Origin: [Clostridium] symbiosum
Lineage (GTDB): Bacteria; Bacillota; Clostridia; Lachnospirales; Lachnospiraceae
DNA length: 43,416 nucleotides
Assembly: GCA_021769625.1 (NCBI GenBank)
Contig: JAETSN010000032.1
Span: 1 to 43,416, forward strand
Direction of reading: 5' to 3'
Shown: positions 32,365 through 40,934 of the stretch, one piece after another
Position numbering within the stretch: the first letter of the stretch is position 1
Layout of the letters: every line of letters begins with the position of its first letter
Made by a program: the position numbers and the translations under genes
The notes under the pieces: model-generated
Databases searched by the model: none
What the model was told of the DNA's origin: nothing
The model's input: the letters and a program-made list of their open reading frames with translations, nothing else

Positions 32365-33813
32365 TTAATATCCGATCAGCCAGTCGTACATCTCCTGATA
32401 CTTCATAGCCGAAACCTGCCAGGAGAAATCCGCCGCCATGGCGCGGTCCACCATCTTGTTCCACTCCCGTCTCCTGTCATAGTAGATCCGCTCTGCATAG
32501 CGCACTGTTGCCATCATCTCATGGGCATTGTAATTGACAAAACTGAATCCTGTCCCCTTGCTTTCATACTCGTTATAAGGTTCCACCGTATCCTTCAGCC
32601 CGCCTGTCTCCCTGACGATCGGCAGCGTGCCGTAGCGCAGGCTCATGAGCTGGGAAAGTCCGCAGGGCTCAAACAGCGAGGGCATCAAAAACGCATCGCA
32701 GGCGCCGTAGATCTTATGGGAGAGCGCATCGGAATAATAGATGTTCGCCGACACTTTATTGCTGTATTTCCAGTCAAAATGGCGGAACATATTCTCATAC
32801 CGCTCTTCGCCGGTCCCTAACACCACGATCTGGATCGCGTCCTGACACAGTTCATCCATCACATAGGCGATCAGGTCAAACCCTTTCTGGTCCGTCAATC
32901 TCGACACGATACCGATCATCATGATCTTATCGTTCACTTCCAGCCCCAGTTCCTTCTGCAGGGCGCGTTTGTTTTTCACTTTTTCTTTCCGGTAGTTCTG
33001 CGCATTATACGGAAACTCCAGATATTTATCGGTCTCCGGGTTAAAGTCCTCATAGTCAATCCCGTTTACGATACCCCGCAGATCGCCGCTTCTTGCCCGC
33101 ATCAGGCCGTCCAGATTCTCCCCGTAAAATTCCGTCTTGATCTCCTGTGCATAGGTATCGCTCACCGTGGTGATGGCGTCCGCAAACACAAGGCCGCCCT
33201 TTAACAGGTTTGCGTCCTTATATGCCTCCAGTTTATCCGGTGTAAAATAGTAGTCAGGCAGTCCCGTAATATCCTTCACATCCTTCACATTCCACTTGCC
33301 CTGGAATTTCAGATTGTGGATCGTCATAACGGTTTTGATGCCCCGGAAGAACTCGTTCCCCTGGAAACGCTCATGCAGATAAACAGGCACGAGTCCTGTC
33401 TGCCAGTCATGGCAATGGATCAGGTCAGGCCGAAAACCGATGACCGGCAGCGCCGAAAGGCACGCCTTACTGAAATATGCATATTTTTCAATCTCAAACA
33501 GCGCATTGTCCGTGTAGGGCTTTACGCCTGTAAAATATCCCTCATTATCGATAAAATAATATTTTACGCCGTCCACTTCCGATTCCAGAATTCCCACATA
33601 CTCATCTTTCCAGTGGAAATCCATATAAAAGTGCGCCTTATAGCTCAGTTTCTCTTTCATCTTATCTGACATACAGGAATATTTCGGTATCATAACCCGC
33701 ACATCATAGTACTCTTTGTCAATGCACTTCGGCAGAGACCCTACTACATCGGCCAGTCCTCCCGTCTTAATAAACGGAACGCCTTCTGATGCGATAAAAA
33801 GTATGTTTTTCAT
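32365..33813 (-). CDS. glgA: Glycogen synthase (ADP-glucose type, GT5)
   Basis: A 482-aa GT5 enzyme with the ADP-glucose-binding KTGGLADVVGSLPK near residue 17, IHCHDWQTGLVPVYL, MTIHNLKFQGKW, GIVSRLTDQKGFDLI, and the C-terminal PSLFEPCGLSQLMSLRYGTLP with its retained Glu. It extends alpha-1,4-glucan from ADP-glucose; glycogen-like granulose is common in spore-forming Clostridia. No glgC, glgB or glgP lies in the window. GGAGG precedes the ATG by 6 bases. Confidence 0.95.
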   Translation of the reverse strand: MKNILFIASEGVPFIKTGGLADVVGSLPKCIDKEYYDVRVMIPKYSCMSDKMKEKLSYKAHFYMDFHWKDEYVGILESEVDGVKYYFIDNEGYFTGVKPYTDNALFEIEKYAYFSKACLSALPVIGFRPDLIHCHDWQTGLVPVYLHERFQGNEFFRGIKTVMTIHNLKFQGKWNVKDVKDITGLPDYYFTPDKLEAYKDANLLKGGLVFADAITTVSDTYAQEIKTEFYGENLDGLMRARSGDLRGIVNGIDYEDFNPETDKYLEFPYNAQNYRKEKVKNKRALQKELGLEVNDKIMMIGIVSRLTDQKGFDLIAYVMDELCQDAIQIVVLGTGEERYENMFRHFDWKYSNKVSANIYYSDALSHKIYGACDAFLMPSLFEPCGLSQLMSLRYGTLPIVRETGGLKDTVEPYNEYESKGTGFSFVNYNAHEMMATVRYAERIYYDRRREWNKMVDRAMAADFSWQVSAMKYQEMYDWLIGY

Positions 33814-33918
33814 GATAAACCTCCGTTTGCCTTCCCCTCTTATTATCAGGTAAAATCTGTATTATGAGTGTATTATACATCAAGGTTTGGGCTAAAGGAA
33901 GTACCTTTTTTGCAAAAA

Positions 33919-34512
33919 TTAAGCTTCCCGATACTTTAATCGCAGTTTATCCGTGATCAATGCGATAAACTCGGAATTGGTCGGTTTCCCCTTACCGGTG
34001 TTGATCGTGTAGCCGAAAAGGGCGTCCAGCGTTTCCATCCGCCCCCTGCTCCACGCCACTTCGATGGCGTGGCGGATGGCGCGCTCCACCCTGCTGGGCG
34101 TTGTCTGGTATTTGTTCGCGATGGAGGGATAGAGGAGTTTGGTGATGGAATTGAGCATCTCCATATCCTGCACCGACATCATGATCGCCTCCCGCAGATA
34201 CTGGTAGCCTTTGATATGGGCGGGCACGCCGATCTCATGGATCATATCCGTCACATCCGTCTCAAGGTCATAGGCCGGCGCCGCTTCCGCAGGCGCCATG
34301 ACAGACGCCACCCCTGCCGGCAGGGACGCTGCCTTTAAGGCACTTTCCCCGCCCCATTTCACTTCCACTTCTTTCTCTCCCGTTCCTCCGTTTTTTTCAG
34401 AAGAAGAAACTGTTATCATGATCTGAAATTCTTTGTCCTGCTTCATCAGTTCATCAATGATCTTATGCATTTTTTCCGAGTCTCCCGTAACCGGTACATG
34501 AAGCTGTTCCAT
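33919..34512 (-). CDS. Spo0A C-terminal (effector) domain protein without a receiver domain
   Basis: A 197-aa protein. Residues about 84-195 are a Spo0A DNA-binding domain: [33 protein letters not shown], the recognition-helix region [18 protein letters not shown] and [19 protein letters not shown]. The first 80 residues are polar, with a short [21 protein letters not shown] helix/strand pair and an Ala-rich linker. They lack the phosphoryl-acceptor Asp and the length of a receiver. AAAGGGG precedes the ATG, so the start looks genuine and not a fragment. It could bind 0A-type boxes without phosphorylation. It lies between glgA and a lipoprotein gene. Confidence 0.85.
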   Translation of the reverse strand: MEQLHVPVTGDSEKMHKIIDELMKQDKEFQIMITVSSSEKNGGTGEKEVEVKWGGESALKAASLPAGVASVMAPAEAAPAYDLETDVTDMIHEIGVPAHIKGYQYLREAIMMSVQDMEMLNSITKLLYPSIANKYQTTPSRVERAIRHAIEVAWSRGRMETLDALFGYTINTGKGKPTNSEFIALITDKLRLKYREA

Positions 34513-34686
34513 ATAAAATTCCCCTTTTTACACCAGATTATATGATATTTCCATACAACTTAGTATATTTCTTCCTTCTCCCTCCTTCAAGCCTGAGGCA
34601 TCGCACATTTTTTTATTTTTTACGCTTTTCCCTCTTTTTTCCATATAATATGCGAAAATCTGATACCGGCAGCTCTTTTTCAGTTC

Positions 34687-35244
34687 TCACTTTATCAGGG
34701 AATCATAAAACTCCCTCTCCTCCTCAGACATTTCGTAATAAAATGTCAAAAATTCCTCCGGCAGGGAAAAACTTTTGATGGCCGTATCCGCCACCGTTAT
34801 TTTGACGATATCCGTATTCTCATATAAAGTTGTCGTCAAAAATTTCACAGGCTCTTTGTCTCCGAACTTTGCCACGGGATGTTTGTAGGCCAGGATACGG
34901 TACGTCTCCTGTTCATCAGCCGGGTTCTCCTTCCATTCCCCTTCCTCCGGTTCATAGTCGTCAAATTCCGGTTCCCACTCAGCAAAGTCATCTCCGGATC
35001 TCGAAAAGATCTGGTTATACTGATACAGTATCTCTTCATCTTCTATCGTTTTCAGCGGAGTATCGCTGCCCGCCTCATAGATCTCCAGTTTTGCCAGATT
35101 ATCCAGTTCCTCCTCTGTATACTTTCTGTCCTGAGAAACGCCGCATCCCACAAGCAGACAGGCAGCCAGCACACCCCCCAAAAAAGAGGCAGCCATCCTC
35201 ATAATATTTTTCATGGTACTTTCTTTTTTCCATACGCTCTTCAT
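34687..35244 (-). CDS. Lipoprotein of unknown function
   Basis: About 185 aa. A basic N-terminus and hydrophobic segment end in the lipobox LLVGC, so the mature protein is lipid-anchored outside the membrane. The rest is acidic and polar (EPEFDDYEPEEGEW, REFYDSLIK at the end) with no recognised domain. I use the ATG at 35244, 8 bases after AAAGGA; the ATG at 35280 has GAGG upstream and gives 12 extra residues before the signal peptide, and the Met at 35214 is also possible. It follows the XRE regulator on the same strand, so the two may be linked. Confidence 0.7.
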   Translation of the reverse strand: MKSVWKKESTMKNIMRMAASFLGGVLAACLLVGCGVSQDRKYTEEELDNLAKLEIYEAGSDTPLKTIEDEEILYQYNQIFSRSGDDFAEWEPEFDDYEPEEGEWKENPADEQETYRILAYKHPVAKFGDKEPVKFLTTTLYENTDIVKITVADTAIKSFSLPEEFLTFYYEMSEEEREFYDSLIK

Positions 35245-35323
35245 ACTGTCATTCCTTTCCGTCAAACCAGACTCATCCATTATCTATCCTCACATTTTTA
35301 CCATTACAAAGCATTTTCCGTAT

Positions 35324-36247
35324 TCAATCTTTCTCCCTCTTTTCCAGCAGCAGCTTACAGACCGTGACAAGCAGCGCGCAGAACAGGATGATCACCGGCG
35401 CCATCGGGCTCCATACATTGAGAACTGCTCCGATCAGAACAAGGATCGCCGTCACCGGAAGTGCCCAGTAGACCCATGTAAACCTTCCCTCGCCCTTTTT
35501 GGGCGTATCCTCCGTATTTCTCACCACCACGCTCTCCGCCCTGGCGGCCAGAATAGACCACAGGATAAAGGCAAGCCCCGCCGTATCCAATACCCAGTCC
35601 AGAATCCCTGCCGACGCCCTGTACAGCCGGTATTCCATGCCGCTTCCCAGAAACGCGATGATATCCTCGCCGACCGCCAGCAGGGCGATGCCCGCGATCA
35701 TCATGACCGCATATTTTTTCCGCTCCTTCTCCCGCCTGTTCTTGAAGGCTTCATATACTTTACCGTCAAAAATCAGTTTTTCATTCCTGATCTCCTGATA
35801 CTTCTTTGTCTGGAAGCACTGCCAGACCAGGAGGGCAAGCCCCGCCAGCGTGACCGCCCAGTACACGCCCTCCATGCCCCCGCGGATGCTTCCTCCGCAA
35901 ATGATTCCTATTTCATCGAAGATATTTGCCAGCATCATCAGGCTCAATCCCCCTATGATCCTTTTCCGCTTCAGCTTTTCGCAGGACAGGTATCCTTCCA
36001 GCATCTCGCCGCTGACATAATAACCGCTCTCCGCGCCGGATTCTTCCCTTCCCTCTTCCTTTAATAAGTAATCCAGAGATACCCCGAACATATTGCTGAT
36101 CTGGATCAGCTTCGTCACCTCCGGGATTCCCTTGTCGTTGACCCACTTTCCCACTGCCTGTCTCGACACGTCGAGCTGCTCCGCCAGCTCCTCCTGCGTC
36201 ATGTTTTTCTCTTTTAATAATGTTTTCAATTTCTGTCCCAATGTCAT
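35324..36247 (-). CDS. XRE-family HTH regulator with C-terminal membrane domain
   Basis: A 307-aa protein. Residues 1-60 form a Cro/C1-type HTH (MTLGQKLKTLLKEKN, MTQEELAEQLDVSRQAVGKW, LIQISNMFGVSLDYLL). A charged linker then leads to about seven hydrophobic segments. Membrane-bound XRE regulators in Firmicutes often sense envelope stress or peptides. AAGGAG 6 bases before the ATG at 36247 decides the start over 36307. The lipoprotein gene lies 79 bases downstream and is a natural candidate partner. Confidence 0.85.
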   Translation of the reverse strand: MTLGQKLKTLLKEKNMTQEELAEQLDVSRQAVGKWVNDKGIPEVTKLIQISNMFGVSLDYLLKEEGREESGAESGYYVSGEMLEGYLSCEKLKRKRIIGGLSLMMLANIFDEIGIICGGSIRGGMEGVYWAVTLAGLALLVWQCFQTKKYQEIRNEKLIFDGKVYEAFKNRREKERKKYAVMMIAGIALLAVGEDIIAFLGSGMEYRLYRASAGILDWVLDTAGLAFILWSILAARAESVVVRNTEDTPKKGEGRFTWVYWALPVTAILVLIGAVLNVWSPMAPVIILFCALLVTVCKLLLEKREKD

Positions 36248-36307
36248 ATTCTGCTCCTTATCCCAAATCGTGTTTCCGGCCCTGTTTCCGAAAATCTGCT
36301 CTTCCAA

Positions 36308-36458
36308 AAGGCCGGGTATTGTCTGTTATATTATGATCCAAAACTGCTCACCGGTTAGCTGTTTCTGGTATCATCCTACAGAAAAGCCGCCCCGATCGCC
36401 ACCAATCGGTGGTTTCCTTCTGTCAACTTTGCCGTTGCAAAAGGAAAAAATCCGGCAT
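36308..36458. other. Intergenic region between azlD and the XRE regulator
   Basis: This 151-base stretch has no gene. It carries a small hairpin CCACC-AAT-CGGTGG-like (36402-36416) and a minus-strand TTGACA at 36421-36426 without a clear -10. Promoter assignment for the regulator is not possible by eye. Confidence 0.3.
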
Positions 36459-36785
36459 TCAGAACACAAACTGCACCAGAAGCATATAACAGATCGTCCC
36501 GCCCGCTATGGAGAGCAGCATCTGGCGTTTCCATAGATGCAGAACTGTGACCAGCGCGATGGAGATCAGTTCCGGCAGGCCGTGGCTGCCTTCGAGTATC
36601 TCCACATTTTTCAGACAGTAGACCACCAGCATCCCGAAAATGGCCGAGGGAAGCGCCCGTCCGAGATATTGGATATAATCCGGCGTCGGCTTTTTGGATG
36701 AAAAAACAAGAAAGGGCAGAAATCGGGTCATCATTGTCCCCAGCACACATATTCCGATCGTTATCACCTGTTGTTCAAATGTCAT
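36459..36785 (-). CDS. azlD: AzlD-family branched-chain amino acid exporter subunit
   Basis: A 108-aa membrane protein with three to four helices and the AzlD pattern ([46 protein letters not shown]). With AzlC it forms a branched-chain amino acid (or azaleucine) exporter. The start overlaps the azlC stop by 4 bases, so the two are translated together. Confidence 0.9.
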   Translation of the reverse strand: MTFEQQVITIGICVLGTMMTRFLPFLVFSSKKPTPDYIQYLGRALPSAIFGMLVVYCLKNVEILEGSHGLPELISIALVTVLHLWKRQMLLSIAGGTICYMLLVQFVF

Positions 36786-37477
36786 ACCAGGCCACCTGCT
36801 TTCTCAATCGGCTTTCTCATAAAAGTCAGCCCCGCGACAATACAAATCATGGCGGGCACCAGAAAGGAATCCGCCCCGAAAAAATACAGACAGAGGGCGG
36901 AGGCGGCCAGCCCGATATATGCGGTAAAATGCTTTTTCTCCTTCAGCCACTGTTCCAGAAAGATCACCACAAACATAGCCGTCATCACAAAGTCCAGCCC
37001 CTCCGTGTCAAATTTGATCAGAGAGCCCAAAATTCCTCCCAATGTCGATCCTGAAAACCAGTACAGTTGGTTCAGCAGCGTCACAAAAAACATAAACCAG
37101 CCTTTGTCCACATCCTGTGGTATATCCGCGGTATAATTGATGGAAAACGTCTCGTCGCACATACCAAAGATCAGGTAGAACTTTTTCCATCCCATCCCCT
37201 TAAACCTCTCCAGCATGGAGATCCCGTAAAACAGATGCCTTGCCTGCACCATCAGCACCATGATCAGCGTCTGCAGCGGCGCAAATTTTCCGAGCAGCAT
37301 GGAGACTGCCAGAAATTCCAGAGAGCCCCCGAAAATGATCAGGCTCATGACCATCGGATAGACAAAGGAAAATCCTGATACGTTCATATAAATACCGTAC
37401 GTCATTCCCAGAAACCAGAATCCCGCAAAGATGGGGATCGTATAGGGAAATGCGGCTTTCAAAGCTTTTCGTTTCAT
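36782..37477 (-). CDS. azlC: AzlC-family branched-chain amino acid exporter permease
   Basis: A 231-aa membrane protein with about six to seven helices, including [50 protein letters not shown] and [13 protein letters not shown], which are typical AzlC stretches. GGAGG lies 10 bases before the ATG at 37477; the frame extends to 37522 with a poorer site. The upstream DNA has TACAAT followed by GAGCG on the minus strand as a likely -10. Confidence 0.9.
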   Translation of the reverse strand: MKRKALKAAFPYTIPIFAGFWFLGMTYGIYMNVSGFSFVYPMVMSLIIFGGSLEFLAVSMLLGKFAPLQTLIMVLMVQARHLFYGISMLERFKGMGWKKFYLIFGMCDETFSINYTADIPQDVDKGWFMFFVTLLNQLYWFSGSTLGGILGSLIKFDTEGLDFVMTAMFVVIFLEQWLKEKKHFTAYIGLAASALCLYFFGADSFLVPAMICIVAGLTFMRKPIEKAGGLV

Positions 37478-37676
37478 ATCACAACTGCCTCCGAAACTTT
37501 TTTCTTTTTGTCTCACGCTCATTGTATCAGAAAATCATAGACGGCGACAGCAGAAAATAGTTGTCTGCACCGGAAAAATGGCAGGATTTTGATAGTATTG
37601 GGCGTTAATTGAATATCTTTTTGTTGTCCCATGTACTATCCTGATATAGAGAAAGTCTGAGAGGAGAAAAACAGCA

Positions 37677-38480
37677 ATGAGCCCTGATATAAAAATGGTC
37701 GCCGTCGATATTGACGGCACCTTTGTCCGTTCCGATTACACTTACGATATCCCGCGGTTTCAGCGTATTTTATCTAAGATGAACCGTGCCGGATGCCGTT
37801 TTGTGGCTGCCAGCGGAAACCAGTATTACCAACTGCGGGATCTGTTTCCGGGATATGATGAAAAGTTGTCCTTTGTGGCGGAAAACGGTGCGTTTGTGAA
37901 AGACCAGAAAGAACTTGTCTTTACGGCGGATATGCCGAAGGAGACCGTAGATTCCGTGATCGATGTGTGCAGGGAATATCCTGAAATATCCAATGTTCTG
38001 TGCGGGCTTGACAGCGCATACTGTGAACGCCAAACGGTAAGCCAGGCGTTTTTTGACCTCACTTCGATCTATTACCACCGGCTCAAATGGGTGGACGACT
38101 TCAAAGAGGTGAAAGACCGGATCCTGAAATTTGCCCCCACCGTCCCGGAGGAAAAGACATATTATTACTACGACATTTTTTGTGAAAGGCTTCAGGGAAA
38201 AGTCGAGCCCACCACAAGCGGGCACGGCTCCATCGACCTGATCGTTCCCGGCTGCCATAAGGCCTCCGGCCTTAAGCGGCTCGCGGAACGTATGGGTATC
38301 TCACCGGCACAGTGCGCCGCCTTCGGCGACGGCGGCAACGATATCGAAATGCTGCGCTACTGCGGATACAGCTACGCGATGGCAAACGCCCCGGAAAACG
38401 TAAAAGCGGCGGCAAAATCTGTATGCCCTTCCAACGAGGAGGACGGTGTACTCGTCGCGCTGGAAGAGCTTTTTCCCTAA
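37677..38480 (+). CDS. Cof-type HAD phosphatase (first of two)
   Basis: A 267-aa HAD-superfamily protein. Motif I VDIDGTFV has the two catalytic Asp residues and motif IV FGDGGNDIEML the metal-binding ones, with a C2-type cap between them. Cof/YbiV enzymes dephosphorylate sugar phosphates and similar small molecules. GAGGAG lies about 10 bases before the ATG. A second HAD gene follows 86 bases downstream in the same direction. Substrate unknown. Confidence 0.92.
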   Translation: MSPDIKMVAVDIDGTFVRSDYTYDIPRFQRILSKMNRAGCRFVAASGNQYYQLRDLFPGYDEKLSFVAENGAFVKDQKELVFTADMPKETVDSVIDVCREYPEISNVLCGLDSAYCERQTVSQAFFDLTSIYYHRLKWVDDFKEVKDRILKFAPTVPEEKTYYYYDIFCERLQGKVEPTTSGHGSIDLIVPGCHKASGLKRLAERMGISPAQCAAFGDGGNDIEMLRYCGYSYAMANAPENVKAAAKSVCPSNEEDGVLVALEELFP

Positions 38481-38565
38481 AATGAAACGAAAAAACATAA
38501 AATACCATATACCGAAGAAAATCTCTTGAAAACAATTTTAGACAGAAGGACAGAGTTAGAAAGAA

Positions 38566-39342
38566 ATGAAAAAAATAAAAATTGCCTTTTTTGATATAGA
38601 CGGAACCCTGATCGATTTTCAGGCAAAACAGATTTCCCAAAAAATGCTGGAAACCCTGGTACGGCTGCAGGCAAACGGTATTCTTATCTGCCTTGCCACG
38701 GGAAGGTCACCGTTGGCGCTGCCCCATTTCCCAGAAATTACATTCGACGCCAATCTAACTTTTAACGGCTCCTACTGCTTTGATTCTGAAAAAGTGCTCT
38801 ACAGCAATCCCATCCCGCGGGATGATATCCTGCGGTTGATCGAAAACGCCGCTGACATCGGCCGTCCGGTCTGTATCGCGACGAAAGACAGGCTGGCTTC
38901 AAACGGCTCTGATACCGATCTGGCAGATTATTTCAGGATCGGAGGACTTGAATTGGAGATCGCGAAAGACTTCGACAATCTGCTGCAGGAAGAAATCTAT
39001 CAGTTGATGATGGGATGCCGCGAATCGGAATATCCCTCCATATTGAAAGATGTCCGCCATGCCAAAATTGCCGCGTGGTGGGACCGGGCGGCGGATATCA
39101 TCCCAGCGGACGGCGGCAAAGGAAAAGCGATCGGAAAACTGCTTGAGCACTACGGTTTTCACCCGTCGGAAGCGATTGCCTTCGGGGACGGCAACAATGA
39201 CATTGAAATGCTGCTGAGTGTCGGCACGGGTGTGGCGATGGCGAACGGCTCCGAACAGTTGAAAGCGGCAGCGGACGATATATGCGGGCATGTCGCACAG
39301 GACGGGATCTATTATTACTGTCTGGAACATGGATTGATCTAA
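38566..39342 (+). CDS. Cof-type HAD phosphatase (second of two)
   Basis: A 258-aa HAD-superfamily protein with motif I FFDIDGTLID, motif II LATGRS, motif III with GGKGKAI and motif IV FGDGNNDIEML. It is clearly different from its upstream neighbour, so the two are old paralogues or independent members rather than a recent duplication. The ribosome-binding site is weak (GAAAG). Its last four bases overlap the convergent radical SAM gene. Confidence 0.92.
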   Translation: MKKIKIAFFDIDGTLIDFQAKQISQKMLETLVRLQANGILICLATGRSPLALPHFPEITFDANLTFNGSYCFDSEKVLYSNPIPRDDILRLIENAADIGRPVCIATKDRLASNGSDTDLADYFRIGGLELEIAKDFDNLLQEEIYQLMMGCRESEYPSILKDVRHAKIAAWWDRAADIIPADGGKGKAIGKLLEHYGFHPSEAIAFGDGNNDIEMLLSVGTGVAMANGSEQLKAAADDICGHVAQDGIYYYCLEHGLI

Positions 39343-40217
39343 CGGCACTCAAGTGCCCTGTGCAGGGCATTCAGCACCCTCTTTTTGTCCGTGCTCCACA
39401 GCGGGGCGACCAGATCTTTCCTCGCCCCGTCCCCGGTCATGCGGTGGATGACCATTCTCTCCGGCAGCAGGGCGATACAGTCCGCCACAAGATCCACGTA
39501 CTCCTCCATGTCCATCACGCGGAACTTCCCCTCCCGGTAATCCTTCTCCAGATCGGTCCCCCTCATCACATGCAGAAGCTGCAGTTTTATTCCGTCCGCG
39601 CCGCTCCCTCCGACATAGGATACGGTCTCTTTCATCTCCTCCGCCGTCTCTCCGGGAAGCCCTAAGATCACATGGACTATCAACTGCACGCCGATCTCTT
39701 TTAATTTTTTCACCGCTTCATCATAGGCCGCTAACGGATATCCTCTCCGAATATATTCCGCCGTCCTCTCATGGATCGTCTGTAAGCCCAGTTCCACCCA
39801 CACCGGCTTTCTCCGGTTCATCTCCTCGAGCAGCAGCAGTACCTCCCCCGGCAGACAGTCCGGTCTTGTGGCGATGGAAAGTGCAACGATATCCGGGTGG
39901 GATATCGCCTCCTCATAGAGCCGCCTCAATTTCTCCGGCGGGGCATATGTATTTGTATATGCCTGAAAGTAGGCGATATATTTTCCGTTTTTTATCTTGC
40001 CCTCCAGCAGCTCTTTCCCCTTCTCGATCTGGGCAGTGACAGAATCCTCTGGGCTCCCGGCAAATTCCCCGGAACCCGCTCCCGAGCAGAAAATGCAGCC
40101 GCCCATACCCTTTGTGCCGTCCCTGTTGGGACAGGTAAAGCCGCCGTCCAGTGCGATCTTATATACTTTTTCCCCGAAGGTATCCTGCAGGTAATCGTTC
40201 AGTGAATAATATTTCAT
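39339..40217 (-). CDS. TIGR01212-family radical SAM protein (YtqA-like)
   Basis: A 292-aa protein of the YhcC/YtqA family. The start is KYYSLNDYLQDTFGEKVYKI, followed by the cysteine motif CPNRDGTKGMGGCIFC, which has the wide spacing seen in this family rather than the usual CxxxCxxC. Later come WVELGLQTIHERT and VHVILGLPGETAEEM. These use SAM and an Fe-S cluster; B. subtilis YtqA/YtqB have been linked to tRNA modification, and that is inference here. AGGGTG precedes the ATG. Confidence 0.87.
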   Translation of the reverse strand: MKYYSLNDYLQDTFGEKVYKIALDGGFTCPNRDGTKGMGGCIFCSGAGSGEFAGSPEDSVTAQIEKGKELLEGKIKNGKYIAYFQAYTNTYAPPEKLRRLYEEAISHPDIVALSIATRPDCLPGEVLLLLEEMNRRKPVWVELGLQTIHERTAEYIRRGYPLAAYDEAVKKLKEIGVQLIVHVILGLPGETAEEMKETVSYVGGSGADGIKLQLLHVMRGTDLEKDYREGKFRVMDMEEYVDLVADCIALLPERMVIHRMTGDGARKDLVAPLWSTDKKRVLNALHRALECR

Positions 40218-40289
40218 TGCTTCACCCTACACTGTCATGTCATTTCTTTTTCCTTTTCTGACATTTTATCATAATATGGAGCAAAAGAC

Positions 40290-40328
40290 AAAGCCACGGT
40301 CATCCCGTTCAGAATAACCGTGGTCTTT
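40290..40328 (-). terminator. Terminator after the methyltransferase gene
   Basis: On the minus strand AAAGACCACGGT pairs with ACCGTGGCTTT around a 16-nt loop and is followed by GTCTTTTGC. It begins 32 bases after the stop codon of the alkylguanine methyltransferase and separates it from the radical SAM gene. Confidence 0.7.
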
Positions 40329-40360
40329 CCCTTTGGTGGTCAGGTTACATTTTCATCCGT

Positions 40361-40906
40361 CTACGGCGCCGTCGTTTTTTCCGGCACAAAAAACACCGAC
40401 GTATCCACCCCTTCATGTTCCAGCAGTTTTATCTTTTTGTCGATGCCCCCGGCATATCCTGTCAGGCTTCCGCCTGTGCCAACGACCCGGTGGCAGGGTA
40501 TGATCACGGAGATCGGGTTGTGCGCCACCGCCCCGCCCACCGCCTGGGCGGACATCGTATCCCTGCCCATCCTGACAGCCATCTTTTTTGCGATCTCGCC
40601 GTAAGTCGTAACGCCGCCGTAAGGGATCTCACAGAGGATTTTCCACACCTCCTGCCGGAACGCGCTTCCCCGCGGCGCTAAGGGAAGTTCCCGTATATCC
40701 GGCTTTTTCCCCGCAAAATAGGCATCCAGCCAGTCTGCAGCCTTCTGCAGCACCAGGATGTTCTCCTGCTCGATGGGCTCCTCCGGTAATGTCCCGAGAA
40801 AATACTTCTGCCCTTCGATCCACAGTCCCACGATATGTTTCTGCTCCCCGTCACAGGCCACCGTCATATCTCCGACCGGTGATCCGTAAGTTATCCGATA
40901 ATACAT
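40361..40906 (-). CDS. ogt: Methylated-DNA-[protein]-cysteine S-methyltransferase
   Basis: A 181-aa protein with an N-terminal ribonuclease-H-like domain (MYYRITYGSPVGDMTVA) and the catalytic DNA-binding domain: FRQEVWKILCEIPYGGVTTYG, QAVGGAVAHNP and the active Cys in IPCHRVVG, then GSLTGYAGG. It transfers an alkyl group from O6-alkylguanine to its own Cys in a single-turnover repair. GGAGGAGG lies 6 bases before the ATG. It lies 28 bases after the CotH gene, so the two are probably co-transcribed. Confidence 0.94.
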   Translation of the reverse strand: MYYRITYGSPVGDMTVACDGEQKHIVGLWIEGQKYFLGTLPEEPIEQENILVLQKAADWLDAYFAGKKPDIRELPLAPRGSAFRQEVWKILCEIPYGGVTTYGEIAKKMAVRMGRDTMSAQAVGGAVAHNPISVIIPCHRVVGTGGSLTGYAGGIDKKIKLLEHEGVDTSVFFVPEKTTAP

Positions 40907-40934
40907 TTTTTTCCTCCTCCGCTCAGAAAATCGT

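Noticed and set aside
34537-34565. SigE-type promoter before the Spo0A-like gene
   Set aside because: CATATAAT is a good -10, but no -35 of the SigE or SigA type occurs at 13-15 or 17 bp.
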